The notes beneath the pieces were generated by a model. The model saw only the letters and a list, made by a program, of their open reading frames with translations. It was not told the DNA's origin and ran no database searches. From Saccharospirillum sp043196875 (lineage in GTDB: Bacteria > Pseudomonadota > Gammaproteobacteria > Pseudomonadales > Natronospirillaceae), in the NCBI RefSeq assembly GCF_043196875.1, contig NZ_JBEBMX010000002.1, positions 310,001 through 374,000 of the forward strand: a DNA stretch of 64,000 bases. Direction: 5' to 3'. How positions within the stretch are numbered: position 1 is the first letter of the stretch; every line of letters begins with the position of its first letter. Both the position numbers and the translations under genes were made by a program. Of the stretch, positions 31,577 to 40,857 are shown in pieces.

Positions 31577-33463
31577 CTAAAAATTCTCCCAACTATCCTC
31601 GTCATCATCGAGTTGAGGTTGCAGTGACGGTTTTGGCCTGTTAATCGCGATAGTGTTGGATGTTAATGGGTGCACAGAAGCGTGTTTAGGTGATGATTTG
31701 TTGGCGTTAGTAGGCGCTGTGGGTTTAATGCTGTGAGCAGTATGGTCGCTCTCGGTCAGTACAAATCGGTTTACATTTTTGGTTAATAAATCTGCTTGGC
31801 TTAATAGATTTTCAGAGGCCGCTGCAGCTTCTTCAACAAGGGCGGCGTTTTGTTGAGTCATTTCATCCATTTGGCTGACGGCCTTATCGATTTCATCCAA
31901 CCCGGATGATTGTTCTGCAGAGGCGCTGGCGATCTCAGTCATAATGTCATTGACCTGCTTGATCGCAGTCACGACCTCTCGCATGGTGTCACCGGATTTA
32001 TTGACTAGCTCATTGCCATTGTTGATTTTCCCCGCTGACTCGGAAATGAGATCTTTAATGTTTTTTGCCGCATTCGCTGAGCGTTGCGCTAAGGTTCTTA
32101 CCTCCGATGCAACAACCGCAAAGCCTCGCCCTTGTTCGCCCGCTCGAGCAGCCTCAACCGCAGCGTTAAGTGCCAGGATATTGGTTTGAAAAGCAATGCC
32201 ATCGATCATGCCAATGATATCCGCAATTTTTTGTGAGGATTCATTGATGGAGGCCATGGTTTTCACCACGTCTTCTATTAAGTGACCACCATCCAGAGCG
32301 ATTGTTACTGCGTTGGATGCCAAGTTGTTAGCCTCTTTGGCATTGTTGGCATTTTGGCGAACAGTCGTGGTTAGCTCCTCCATACTAGACGCTGTTTCTT
32401 CCAGACTGGAAGCTTGTTGCTCAGTGCGGTTAGAAAGGTCTGTGTTGCCATTGGAGATTTCGCGAGCACCGTTATACACCGCATCAGATGCATTTTTAAT
32501 ATTGACGATGATCTCTGTCATGGTATCAAGCAGTGAGTTTACGCCTTCTGAAATACTGAGCATCATGTCGGATTTGTCTGCCGTTGACACTCGTTGGGTA
32601 AGGTCATTATTAACCGCGGCATTAATGGCTGTATTCACCTGGCTAACGGTCAGTTGAAGCTGTTGTTCAGCTTCGACTTCAGCCGTAATATCCGTGGCGA
32701 ATTTCACTACTTTGTAAGGCGTACCGGTTGCGTCAAAAATAGGGCTATAGTTGGCTTGTATCCAAATAACTTTACCGTTTTTATGAACGCGCGGAAAACG
32801 GCCGACAAAATGTTCGCCCTTAGCGAGGCTATCCCAGAAGTTGCGATACTCCTCAGATTTTTGGTATTCGGAATCGACAAACAAACGATGATGTTTGCCT
32901 TGCACTTCATTGAGCGTATAGCCAAGAGCGTTTAAGAAATTGTCGTTTGCTGAAAGTATGGTGCCATCCAGTTTAAATGAGATGACCGCTTGAGATTTGG
33001 ATATGGCTGCTAGTTGACTTTCATAATCGCTAGTTTGTTGTTTCTTCGCAGTGATATCAGTGGCAAATTTAACGACTTTATAGGGTTTTTTGTTGGCATC
33101 AAAAATAGGGTTGTAGCTGGCCTCAATCCAGACTGGCTGACCGTTTTTCGAGTAGCGACAGTATTCACCACTTTGAAATTCACCATTACGCAATTTAGCC
33201 CAAAAATCTTTGTATTCCTGGCTATTGCGGTAGGTGTTATCGACAAAAATGCTGTGGTGTTGGCCTTTAACTTCCTCTAACGAATAACCTAAAGCGTTCA
33301 AGAAGTTGTCATTGGCCATTAAAATATTGCCATTTAAGTCAAACTCAATGACGGCGAGTGAGCGAGATAAGGCGTCGAGTTGACCTTGAGTATTGATCCA
33401 ATCATCTTTGGCGATAGTTACTTGCTTACCACCTGATATTTTTGCTAACAGGTTTTTTAACAT
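31577..33463 (-). CDS. Soluble dual-PAS methyl-accepting chemotaxis protein (BdlA-like)
   Basis: This 628-residue chemoreceptor has no membrane segment. PAS 1 spans about residues 25-145 and PAS 2 about residues 150-268, both with the NILMANDNFLNALGY-type motif and a PAC segment (PYKVVKFATDITA). A HAMP-like stretch (about 270-330) and the MCP signalling domain follow, with the hairpin-tip AFQTNILALNAAVEAARAGE. This is the domain order of BdlA, which senses internal redox or oxygen and controls biofilm dispersal. The last five residues, SWENF, resemble the xWxxF tether for CheR/CheB. Codon use and composition are more AT-rich than in the neighbours. The ligand or cofactor is unknown. Confidence 0.88.
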   Translation of the reverse strand: MLKNLLAKISGGKQVTIAKDDWINTQGQLDALSRSLAVIEFDLNGNILMANDNFLNALGYSLEEVKGQHHSIFVDNTYRNSQEYKDFWAKLRNGEFQSGEYCRYSKNGQPVWIEASYNPIFDANKKPYKVVKFATDITAKKQQTSDYESQLAAISKSQAVISFKLDGTILSANDNFLNALGYTLNEVQGKHHRLFVDSEYQKSEEYRNFWDSLAKGEHFVGRFPRVHKNGKVIWIQANYSPIFDATGTPYKVVKFATDITAEVEAEQQLQLTVSQVNTAINAAVNNDLTQRVSTADKSDMMLSISEGVNSLLDTMTEIIVNIKNASDAVYNGAREISNGNTDLSNRTEQQASSLEETASSMEELTTTVRQNANNAKEANNLASNAVTIALDGGHLIEDVVKTMASINESSQKIADIIGMIDGIAFQTNILALNAAVEAARAGEQGRGFAVVASEVRTLAQRSANAAKNIKDLISESAGKINNGNELVNKSGDTMREVVTAIKQVNDIMTEIASASAEQSSGLDEIDKAVSQMDEMTQQNAALVEEAAAASENLLSQADLLTKNVNRFVLTESDHTAHSIKPTAPTNANKSSPKHASVHPLTSNTIAINRPKPSLQPQLDDDEDSWENF

Positions 33464-33532
33464 GGTAGTAACCTTTATGTGAGTCTTGTTTACTTTTAAG
33501 CCATCAAGATCAGCTGCAAAGAATGTGTGTCT

Positions 33533-33697
33533 TTATGTGCCTTTGGGTCGTTCGATCTTATCGCTGGATGGCGGTTTTACACTGTTAAAAAAGATGACCA
33601 GTGGATTTCCCAATGCGGTAAGTTCATAGAGGAAGCGACTATCAAACACCACTGGAAATTCAAATGCGGGTTTACTGTCTTCGGTTTCTAGGGTCAT
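33533..33697 (-). CDS. Possible 54-residue small protein upstream of the chemoreceptor
   Basis: An open frame from ATG at 33697 to TAA at 33533, 69 bp before the chemoreceptor and on the same strand. It reads MTLETEDSKPAFEFPVV... and ends KIERPKGT. Composition is protein-like (buried FPVVFDSRFLYELTALG, then VIFFNSV) with sensible codons. The ribosome-binding site is weak (GATGAG). I recognise no family. It could be a real small gene, or the remnant of a longer gene in this AT-rich stretch. Confidence 0.35.
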   Translation of the reverse strand: MTLETEDSKPAFEFPVVFDSRFLYELTALGNPLVIFFNSVKPPSSDKIERPKGT

Positions 33698-34144
33698 CTC
33701 ATCTGAAACGCTCTAAACAGTAACCTTCACTACACCTCTATTTCGTCTACATCGCATAATGAGCGTAGTCCATTTGTCAGTAAGTGGTTTCACGCCTATC
33801 GAATTTAATTAAAAAATCCACATATCGGCGTGATATTGTCAGCTAACGGCCACCTCATTTAATAACATTCGGTAACCTAACTAGCGTTCACGTAAATTGG
33901 CGTATGCGCTTTTGTGGTGGCTAATGAGTCACCAAGATAACTTTTACCTTCATCAGGCCAATGGCATAGGGTTTATCGTTTGATTTAAGAGTGAAGCACG
34001 TTTTTGCAGGCATTCAAGGCGCATTGCACGGTTTAGGTGATGCGCTAGGGGGACGGATGACAGCGGGACGAGAGAGTTGTGACTGTTTGGTGATGAAATA
34101 GACATAGAACTTGGGGCCGTGGATACGACCCCGAGAGTTATAGA
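33698..34144. other. AT-rich intergenic region
   Basis: About 450 bp between the possible small gene and the end of the nuclease gene. Base composition is lower in G+C than the surroundings. Stops are frequent in all frames and I see no protein-like frame, repeat or RNA gene apart from a weak hairpin at 34113-34132. Together with the AT-rich chemoreceptor it may mark an acquired segment. Confidence 0.4.
34113..34132 (-). terminator. Weak hairpin after the nuclease gene
   Basis: In minus-strand RNA GGGGUCG pairs with CGGCCCC (one G-U pair) around a 6-nt loop, 12 bp past the nuclease stop. No U-run follows, so efficiency is doubtful. Confidence 0.35.
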
Positions 34145-36697
34145 TCAGTGCCTTGGCAGTTGCTGCGTCAGGCTGTCGGTGGCACCGCTGTTATCGGTGA
34201 CCGTCAGGGTGACCTCGTTGCCTGGCTGGCGCTTAACCTGGCCAATCGACAGCAGTTTCCAGCTGCCGTGGAAACTCAGGTTGCCGACCTGCCAGTGTTG
34301 GTCGGTCAGGTAGCCATCCGGGTCTTGGCTGTCGCTGATAAACAGATACCAGAACAGAATTTTAAAGACGCGGAAGCTGGCGACGGGCGGGGCGTTCATG
34401 GCCACATCGACAATTACCGGATCGTGGTCTGACGAGCGGTAGGCATTCGGTGCGTAGAAGCTTTCCACCTGAGCCGGCGATTTGTAGTTGGTGTTGTAGT
34501 CCAGTGCCAGCGGTTCGTCGGTGTTGATGTGCCAGTCCTGGGTTTTCAGCACTTTGTCGGCCAGTGAACGGCTGGCTAAGGCGTGGTCGAGGTTGCCCGC
34601 TGCACCGTCAAAGACATAGGAGTAGTCGCCAGCGGATTTCAGCGAAGCGTAACCGGCGTCAGCCAGGGTCTGGATCGGGTCTTCCATGCTATAGGCGTTA
34701 AGGTCACCCATGATCAGTACATCGCTGTCGACGACACCCGTTGGGTTGTTATCCAGCCATTCGGCCATGGCCTGGGCGGCGCGGGTGCGGGCAATGTTAT
34801 AGGCGCCCTGGCCGTCGCCGGTGGCGCAGTCGTTGTAGTCGGCGCAGTCGCCGTCACCTTTGGATTTGAAGTGATTAACCACGACCGTAAAGCGGTCGCC
34901 GCTGGCAGCGTGCTCGAAGCTTTGCGCCAAAGCGGGACGGTTTAGATCGTCGATAAACAAGGGTTCGCCTTCATCGTCCAGCGGTGAGCTGTTGCTGTCG
35001 AGAATTTGCGCCAGGTTAACCGGCGATACCACCTCCGGCCGATACAGCAGACCAACGGCGATGACATCGCTGCCGATCTGGCTGACACCCGGGACGACGT
35101 AATCGTAGTCGTTGCCAGCGCTTTGGGTGGCGTTCAGGGCGTCGGTCAGTTGGGCGATGGCACTGTCGGCGCTGTAGCCGTCGTTTTCAATTTCCATCAG
35201 GCCGATGACATCGGCGTCGAGCGCTTCCAGGGCGGCAACCAGTTTGGTTTGCTGGCGTTCCAGTTCAAACGGCGTTTCGGCGCCGCGCTCGGTTGGAAAA
35301 CCGCCGCCCATGCCATCGCCATTAAAATAGTTGAGCACGTTGAAACTGGCTAAGCGCAGATCGGCGTCGGGAGTGGCCCTGGGTTCGAGCGTGCGCGGGT
35401 TGGTGCCCTGGAACACCGGCGTGCTGGTCGGAATCACCTTGTAGGCGCTAAAGGCGTAAGTCATCACGCCGTTCAGGCTGGCCAGAGTGTCGCCGATGCG
35501 CAGGCTGTTGTAGGCCGACAGTTCCGGCGCTGGGAAGATGACCGGGTCCGGGTTTTGGGTGGAAATGCCGTCTTCGACGATCAGTGAGTTCAAAGCATTG
35601 GCTTCGACTACCGCTTCAGCCGCAGCGCCGGGTTCGGCCACTTCGGTGGGAATATAGCGACGGCCATTGCCGATCATAAATTCGCCATAACGGCCCAGTT
35701 GATAAACCTCGTTCACGGTCAGTATCTGGTTAAAGGCGACGCTCATGCCTTCGACGGCTTCGAGTTCATCACGGTCATTCAGCGGCAGACTGAGGCTGGC
35801 GGCGCTGGGCAGCGTTTGGTTGCTGGCGCAGATGTCGATGCCGGCAATTTGATTCAGCTGGGTCAAACCGAAGTATTCATCGACCTGGCCGTTGACGACG
35901 ACTTTGTCGCCAACAGAAACGGTCGGGGTGTCGGCATAGATAAAGAGGCCTTCGGAGGTGGCCGGGTCGCCATCGGCATCAACATCTTCTTCCTGCACAA
36001 AGAAACCGCTTAGCTGATTGTCGTTCTGCAGTTGCGCCACGACGATGGCTTCGATGGCCACCGACTGGCCGAGCAAGGGCGATTCGCTGCCGCTGCCTTG
36101 AATGGCAGAGATGGCGGTCATCTCATCACCACATTGCGCCAACGTTGGCTCGCCATCACCCGGATCGCTATCACCATCACCCAGGTAGGCGAAGGTGTCT
36201 TGCGGGTAGCTGTCCCACTGGATGCTGGGGTCGAAGGGGGTGTTGTACTGAGGGTCGCCCTGAGTAATGCCGGCTTTGCGCACCAGGGTGACTTCGCCGC
36301 CGAAATAGTCGTCGTTGCCCAACTCGCCAATGCGATCGACCACAGTGCCGTTTTGTTTCAGCAACAACACATCGTTGCCGTTGAAGAAGGTGACGCTGGC
36401 GGTGAGGTCGGCCTGGTCGAGAATGGCGCTGGTCGCCTGGCTATTGGCGATAACATAGAAACCACCGGCTTCCAGCGTGCCGCTGAGCGTCAGCTGGTTC
36501 TGCACGTTGGTATTGCCGTTGGAATAGAGTTCGATGCGGTACTGCGACAGATCGACAGCGTTTGAACCGGTGTTGTTCAGTTCCAACGCTTTGTTGTTGG
36601 ACGAGCCTTCAATGTACTCGCTGAAAATCAGATCGGCCTGGGCTGTGGCACTGGCGAGCAGCGTCGCCAAGGCCAGAATCGGCAGTTTGTTGTTCAT
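34145..36697 (-). CDS. Secreted ExeM/NucH-family endonuclease
   Basis: An 850-residue exported nuclease. It has a signal peptide MNNKLPILALATLLASATAQA, then an N-terminal lamin-tail domain (DLIFSEYIEGSSNNKALELNN, residues 22-140), an OB-fold region (about 200-330) and an endonuclease/exonuclease/phosphatase domain (about 440-770). That domain has RLASFNVLNYF, GLMEIEND, VVNHFKSKG, LIMGDLNAY and RSSDHDPVIVD. The C-terminal 75 residues (PPVASF... DPDGYL... VTLTVTDNSGATDS) are a degenerate PKD domain with an unusual hydrophobic insert, FKILFWYLF. ExeM-type enzymes degrade extracellular DNA for phosphate or biofilm turnover. The GAGGGA site is good. Confidence 0.9.
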   Translation of the reverse strand: MNNKLPILALATLLASATAQADLIFSEYIEGSSNNKALELNNTGSNAVDLSQYRIELYSNGNTNVQNQLTLSGTLEAGGFYVIANSQATSAILDQADLTASVTFFNGNDVLLLKQNGTVVDRIGELGNDDYFGGEVTLVRKAGITQGDPQYNTPFDPSIQWDSYPQDTFAYLGDGDSDPGDGEPTLAQCGDEMTAISAIQGSGSESPLLGQSVAIEAIVVAQLQNDNQLSGFFVQEEDVDADGDPATSEGLFIYADTPTVSVGDKVVVNGQVDEYFGLTQLNQIAGIDICASNQTLPSAASLSLPLNDRDELEAVEGMSVAFNQILTVNEVYQLGRYGEFMIGNGRRYIPTEVAEPGAAAEAVVEANALNSLIVEDGISTQNPDPVIFPAPELSAYNSLRIGDTLASLNGVMTYAFSAYKVIPTSTPVFQGTNPRTLEPRATPDADLRLASFNVLNYFNGDGMGGGFPTERGAETPFELERQQTKLVAALEALDADVIGLMEIENDGYSADSAIAQLTDALNATQSAGNDYDYVVPGVSQIGSDVIAVGLLYRPEVVSPVNLAQILDSNSSPLDDEGEPLFIDDLNRPALAQSFEHAASGDRFTVVVNHFKSKGDGDCADYNDCATGDGQGAYNIARTRAAQAMAEWLDNNPTGVVDSDVLIMGDLNAYSMEDPIQTLADAGYASLKSAGDYSYVFDGAAGNLDHALASRSLADKVLKTQDWHINTDEPLALDYNTNYKSPAQVESFYAPNAYRSSDHDPVIVDVAMNAPPVASFRVFKILFWYLFISDSQDPDGYLTDQHWQVGNLSFHGSWKLLSIGQVKRQPGNEVTLTVTDNSGATDSLTQQLPRH

Positions 36698-36755
36698 GGA
36701 ATTCCCTCAGTTTCAGTTCGTTGATTGGCAGAATCCCTGGCTCTCCCCAGCAACA

Positions 36756-36779
36756 GCGGAGTGTGTAGTCACACTCCGC
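36756..36779. other. Perfect 10-bp inverted repeat upstream of the nuclease gene
   Basis: GCGGAGTGTG-TAGT-CACACTCCGC lies 59 bp before the nuclease ATG, in the 317-bp gap 36698-37014. There is no T-run on either strand, so it is a candidate operator or leader hairpin rather than a terminator. The rest of the gap holds the divergent promoters of the nuclease and YbjQ genes and no visible gene. Confidence 0.5.
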
Positions 36780-37014
36780 CGAATTCTCTGTCACAAGAGC
36801 GCCGACACCTGGTTCCATTCATTTGAACGACTGGTCAGTTTTTTTGCGACCACTGTCCACCCTAGCGGTTTTTTATGACAGGGCAATATCCGTTGAGTGT
36901 CCATTTGAGTCATCGTTTGAAATGACCAATGGCCGATGCCACTGACTTGGGTTCTGCTAGTCTGGCTGACGCCTTATTGCCCATTCCTCATAACTCATAA
37001 TCAAGGACGTTAGG

Positions 37015-37338
37015 ATGCTGAAAACCACCACTAATACCGTAGAAGGCCGTCCCATTGTCGATTATCTCGACATCGTCGTCGGTGAAGCCATTCTCGGTGC
37101 CAACATTTTTAAAGACGTATTCGGCGCCATTCGCGACATTGTCGGTGGTCGTTCGGCCGCTTACGAGCGCGAAATGGGTAAAGCGCGCGAAACCGCCTTT
37201 GCCGACATGGAAGAGCGGGCTGCGGCCTTGGGTGCCAACGCCATTGTCGGCATTGATATCGATTACGAAGTGGTCGGTGATCGCGGCAGCATGATGATGG
37301 TCAGCGTCAGTGGTACCGCCGTTCGCTTGAGCGACTGA
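37015..37338 (+). CDS. YbjQ/UPF0145-family protein
   Basis: The 107-residue protein belongs to the YbjQ (DUF74) family, with the N-terminal TTTNTVEGRPIVDYLDIVVGEAILGANIFKD, the YEREMGKARETAF helix and GANAIVGIDIDYEVVG. Members form homopentamers and are sometimes called heavy-metal-binding, but their role is unproven. It is cytosolic, normal in length, and stands alone. Family call firm, function unknown. Confidence 0.9.
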   Translation: MLKTTTNTVEGRPIVDYLDIVVGEAILGANIFKDVFGAIRDIVGGRSAAYEREMGKARETAFADMEERAAALGANAIVGIDIDYEVVGDRGSMMMVSVSGTAVRLSD

Positions 37339-37465
37339 CCGGGCAGGCTCTGGCCTTGTCATCACCGTCACAGCCGCTATGATGCGCGCTCCGTGCGCGC
37401 CTGCCGGTTACCCATTGACCGAACGATTATGATGCAGTGCGCTAACCGACCCAAATGAGGTAAGC

Positions 37466-38950
37466 ATGCTGTTTCTTTCCCGCCGCCAGGATTGGTTTGG
37501 CAATCTGCGTGGCGATATTCTCGCCGGTATCGTCGTCGCCCTGGCGCTGATTCCCGAGGCCATCGCCTTTTCCACCATCGCCGGTGTCGACCCGAAAGTC
37601 GGCCTTTATGCGTCTTTTTGTATCGCGGTGATCACCGCTGTTACCGGCGGCAGACCGGGCATGATCTCAGCGGCCACCGGCGCCATGGCGTTGCTGATGG
37701 TGACGCTGGTGAAAGATCACGGCCTGCAGTATCTGCTGGCAGCCACCTTGTTAACCGGCGTGCTGCAAATTATCGCCGGTTATTTGCGGCTGGGTTCACT
37801 GATGCGCTTTGTGTCGCGTTCCGTGGTGACCGGCTTCGTCAATGCGCTGGCGATTCTGATCTTTATGGCTCAGTTGCCGGAACTGACCAATGTGACCTGG
37901 CATGTCTACGCGGTCACTGCCGCCGGCTTGGGCATCATTTATGGCTTCCCCTATCTGAACAAAACGATTCCGTCGCCGCTGGTGACTATTTTGTTTTTGA
38001 CCGGTGTGGCGATCTGGCTGGATCTGGACATTCGCACCGTCGGTGACCTGGGCCAGTTGCCGGATTCACTGCCGGTGTTTTTATGGCCGCAAGTGCCGCT
38101 GAATTTTGAAACGCTGGCGATTATTTTTCCTTATTCCGCCAGCCTGGCGGTTGTCGGTTTGCTGGAATCGTTGATGACCGCGACCATTGTCGATGACCTC
38201 ACCGATACCAGCAGCGACCGAAATCGTGAATGCAAGGCTCAGGGTTTGGCGAACCTGGGTGCTGGTGTGCTCGGCGGTATGGCCGGCTGCGCCATGATTG
38301 GTCAATCAGTCATCAACGTGAAATCCGGTGGCCGGGGACGTTTATCGACGCTGATCGCCGGTGTGGTGTTATTGCTGCTGGTGGTGTTTTTGAAAGACTG
38401 GGTGTCGATGATTCCCATGGCGGCGCTGGTTGCGGTGATGATCATGGTGTCCATCGGTACCTTTAACTGGGGTTCGGTGCGCGATTTGAAACGGCTGCCA
38501 CTGTCGACCAACCTGGTGATGATCGTAACCGTCGTGGTGGTGGTCTGGACCCACAACCTGGCCTATGGTGTGCTCGCCGGCGTACTGTTAGCGAGCCTGT
38601 TCTTTGCCAACAAGGTTGGTCATTTTATGTACGTGCGGTCGGATTACGATGCCGACAGCGATACCCGCCGCTACGCCGTGGTCGGCCAGGTGTTTTTCAG
38701 CTCGGCCGAGAAATTTATCGCCTCCTTCGATTACAAAGAGGCGGTTGACCGGGTAGTGATCGATCTGCAACGCGCGCATTTTTGGGACATCACTGCGGTT
38801 GGCGCGCTCGATAAAGCGGTGATCAAGTTCCGTCGCGAAGGCGCGCAGGTCGAGGTGATTGGTCTGAACGAGGCCAGCGAAACCATCGTCGACCGTTTTG
38901 GCGTACACGACAAACCCGATGAAATCGACAAGGTATTGGGAGCCCACTGA
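37466..38950 (+). CDS. SulP-family anion transporter with STAS domain (second SulP)
   Basis: This 494-residue SLC26/SulP protein has the SulP N-terminal motif GIVVALALIPEAIAFSTIAGVDPKVGLYASF, about 12-14 helices, GCAMIGQSVINVKSGGRGRLSTL (about residue 275) and a C-terminal STAS-like domain from about residue 385. Close relatives include the BicA-type Na+/bicarbonate carriers and sulfate carriers. A universal stress protein gene follows with a 1-bp stop/start overlap (TGATG), a pairing often seen with bicarbonate/proton-type SulP carriers. The GAGGTAAGC site is good. The anion carried is not determined. Confidence 0.88.
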   Translation: MLFLSRRQDWFGNLRGDILAGIVVALALIPEAIAFSTIAGVDPKVGLYASFCIAVITAVTGGRPGMISAATGAMALLMVTLVKDHGLQYLLAATLLTGVLQIIAGYLRLGSLMRFVSRSVVTGFVNALAILIFMAQLPELTNVTWHVYAVTAAGLGIIYGFPYLNKTIPSPLVTILFLTGVAIWLDLDIRTVGDLGQLPDSLPVFLWPQVPLNFETLAIIFPYSASLAVVGLLESLMTATIVDDLTDTSSDRNRECKAQGLANLGAGVLGGMAGCAMIGQSVINVKSGGRGRLSTLIAGVVLLLLVVFLKDWVSMIPMAALVAVMIMVSIGTFNWGSVRDLKRLPLSTNLVMIVTVVVVVWTHNLAYGVLAGVLLASLFFANKVGHFMYVRSDYDADSDTRRYAVVGQVFFSSAEKFIASFDYKEAVDRVVIDLQRAHFWDITAVGALDKAVIKFRREGAQVEVIGLNEASETIVDRFGVHDKPDEIDKVLGAH

Positions 38951-39831
38951 TGGCCAATGACATCAACAATAACAACAAGAATGGCAAAATTTTAACCTGC
39001 ATCGACGCGTCCCAGTTCAGCGCGGCGGTGTGCGATTACGCCGCCTGGATTCATCGCCGCACTCAGGCGCCGGTGCAGCTGCTGCACAATTTAGAGCAGG
39101 GCCCGGCGGTGGTACCGAGTGATCTTAGCGGCGCTATTGGTCTGGGCAGTCGTGAAACTTTGATGCAGGAACTGACCGACGTCGAAGCTGAGCGCAGCCG
39201 CCTGATGTTGGAGCAGGGTAAGCTGATGTTGAACGCGGCGCGTGACCGGCTGCAACAGGCCGGCGTGGTCGAGTCGGAAATGAAGCAGCGTCACGGTGGT
39301 TTGACCGAATCGCTGATCGAGCTGGAAGACGACATCCGCGTGCTGGTGTTGGGCATTCGTGGCGAAGAACGCGGCGACGATGACCGTCATCTCGGCGGCC
39401 ATCTGGAAAGTATTTTGCGCTCGCTGCACAAGCCGGTGCTGGTGGTGAATAATGATTTCCAGGAACCCAAGCGCGTCATGCTGGCTTATGACGGCAGCGA
39501 TGCCTCGGGCAAGGCGCTGGAGATGCTCGCCAACCGGCCGCTGTTTACCGGCCTGGAAGTGCATCTGGTGACCGTGGGCGAAGATCCGGCCACGGCTCAG
39601 GCGTTGCAGCAGGCGGCGACCTTAAAGCTGCGTGAAGCGGGCTTGAATGTCACCGCAGTGACGCTCGATGGCAAACCCAGTGAAGAGCTGGTGCGCTATC
39701 AGTCCGAGCATGATATCGACCTGACCTTGATGGGCGCGTTCAGTCACACCCGGCTGCGCGATCTGGTGTTGGGCAGTCTGACGGTGAAGATGCTGCTGCG
39801 CGCAAATAAGCCGTTGCTGTTGTTGCGTTAA
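38950..39831 (+). CDS. Tandem-domain universal stress protein
   Basis: A 293-residue protein with two Usp domains, residues about 12-150 and 170-293. The second ends with the ATP-binding type motif LMGAFSHTRLRDLVLGSLTVKML (G-x2-G-x9-G-like pattern), while the first has LVLGIRGEE...HLGGHLESILRSL. The N-terminus carries an Asn/Lys-rich leader (NDINNNNKNGK). It is translationally coupled to the SulP transporter and may modulate it in response to ATP or stress; that is inference. It is cytosolic, similar to E. coli UspE in architecture. Confidence 0.88.
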   Translation: MANDINNNNKNGKILTCIDASQFSAAVCDYAAWIHRRTQAPVQLLHNLEQGPAVVPSDLSGAIGLGSRETLMQELTDVEAERSRLMLEQGKLMLNAARDRLQQAGVVESEMKQRHGGLTESLIELEDDIRVLVLGIRGEERGDDDRHLGGHLESILRSLHKPVLVVNNDFQEPKRVMLAYDGSDASGKALEMLANRPLFTGLEVHLVTVGEDPATAQALQQAATLKLREAGLNVTAVTLDGKPSEELVRYQSEHDIDLTLMGAFSHTRLRDLVLGSLTVKMLLRANKPLLLLR

Positions 39832-39858
39832 GTTAAAAGGTTACGTTAATTCGCTGCG

Positions 39859-40212
39859 TCAGTCCTCTTGCTCCGGCGGGTCCGCCCGCCACACCTTGAA
39901 CAGATAGACGTACAGACAGATCACCAGGGCGGTAGCCAGAGCCGTTGCCAGCCAGGACGGTTGTTCAATCACTTCCGGGTTGACCGTCAACCCCAGTCCG
40001 CCCAGGGTGAAGACCTGCTGCGGCATCAGCCATCGCTTGCGTGGCCGGGGTTTGAACGATAACCGCAAGGTAAAATGCAACGCCATCGGCACCGCCGCAA
40101 TGATGACGCCCCACCAGGGTCGCGTCGCCTCGCTGAGCAACACTTCCAGCAATGAAACCAGCAAGGATAAACCCAGCAGTGTCTGATAGAAGGTCACAAA
40201 CCGCTGCATCAT
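39859..40212 (-). CDS. Small membrane protein of unknown function
   Basis: A 117-residue protein with about three to four hydrophobic helices (FYQTLLGLSLLVSLLEVLL; WWGVIIAAVPMALHFTLRL; VFTLGGLGLTV; LATALATALVICLYVYLFKVW). It is translationally coupled to the LOG gene (overlapping stop and ATG ATG), so the two are one operon. The C-terminus is acidic and cytoplasmic (PPEQED). I do not recognise the family. The coupling and the uninterrupted membrane pattern make it a real gene. Confidence 0.65.
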   Translation of the reverse strand: MMQRFVTFYQTLLGLSLLVSLLEVLLSEATRPWWGVIIAAVPMALHFTLRLSFKPRPRKRWLMPQQVFTLGGLGLTVNPEVIEQPSWLATALATALVICLYVYLFKVWRADPPEQED

Positions 40213-40748
40213 CGCGCCGCCTCCAGTCGGTTGAGCAGGTCATCGATGTCATCGGCGACGATCAGACTTGTGGTCAGATCGGACCAGGCGAATTCAGCGC
40301 TGATCATGCGATCGATCATCGCCAGCAGTGGGTCGTAATAACCGTTTAAATTCAGCAGCGCCACCGGCTTGCTGTGATAACCCAGCATGCGCCAGGTCCA
40401 GACTTCGAATAATTCCTCCATGGTGCCGGGGCCGCCGGGCAGGGCAATAAAGGCATCGGCTTCGCCGGACAGAATGGCTTTGCGCTGATGCATGGTGTCG
40501 ACCACGTACAACTGAGTCAGGCCATCATGGGCGACTTCTTTCGATACCAGCGCCTTGGGAATGGCGCCGATCACCTCGCGGCCGCCAGCCAAAACACTGT
40601 CGGCCACCGCGCCCATCAGCCCGACCTTGGCGCCGCCATAAACCAGATCATGACCGCGCTGCGCCATGCGTTCGCCAAGCCGGCGCGCCGACCGAATAAA
40701 GTCCGGGTCCAACCCAGGTTTGGAGCCGCAAAATACCGTAATATGCAT
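40209..40748 (-). CDS. LOG-family nucleotide phosphoribohydrolase (TIGR00730)
   Basis: A 179-residue Rossmann-like protein. The catalytic PGGPGTMEELFEVWTW (PGGxGTxxE, about residue 105) is intact, as is the N-terminal ITVFCGSKPG. LOG proteins remove ribose-5-phosphate from nucleoside monophosphates, and in plants they activate cytokinins. In bacteria they act in purine/pyrimidine nucleotide turnover. The GAGGAA site precedes ATG 40748. It shares an operon with the small membrane protein. Confidence 0.9.
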   Translation of the reverse strand: MHITVFCGSKPGLDPDFIRSARRLGERMAQRGHDLVYGGAKVGLMGAVADSVLAGGREVIGAIPKALVSKEVAHDGLTQLYVVDTMHQRKAILSGEADAFIALPGGPGTMEELFEVWTWRMLGYHSKPVALLNLNGYYDPLLAMIDRMISAEFAWSDLTTSLIVADDIDDLLNRLEAAR

Positions 40749-40857
40749 CGCTGATTCCTCAGTGCACCCTGATGATTTATCGGCTCGCCATGGTAACGCA
40801 AGCCAGGGGCCGTGCAGAGGCCGTCATTGAAAAGGCATCTTATTTAAAGGCGTTAGC

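Noticed and set aside
33464..34144. Insertion-sequence remnant in the AT-rich gap
   Set aside because: No terminal inverted repeats, target duplications or transposase-like frame could be seen.
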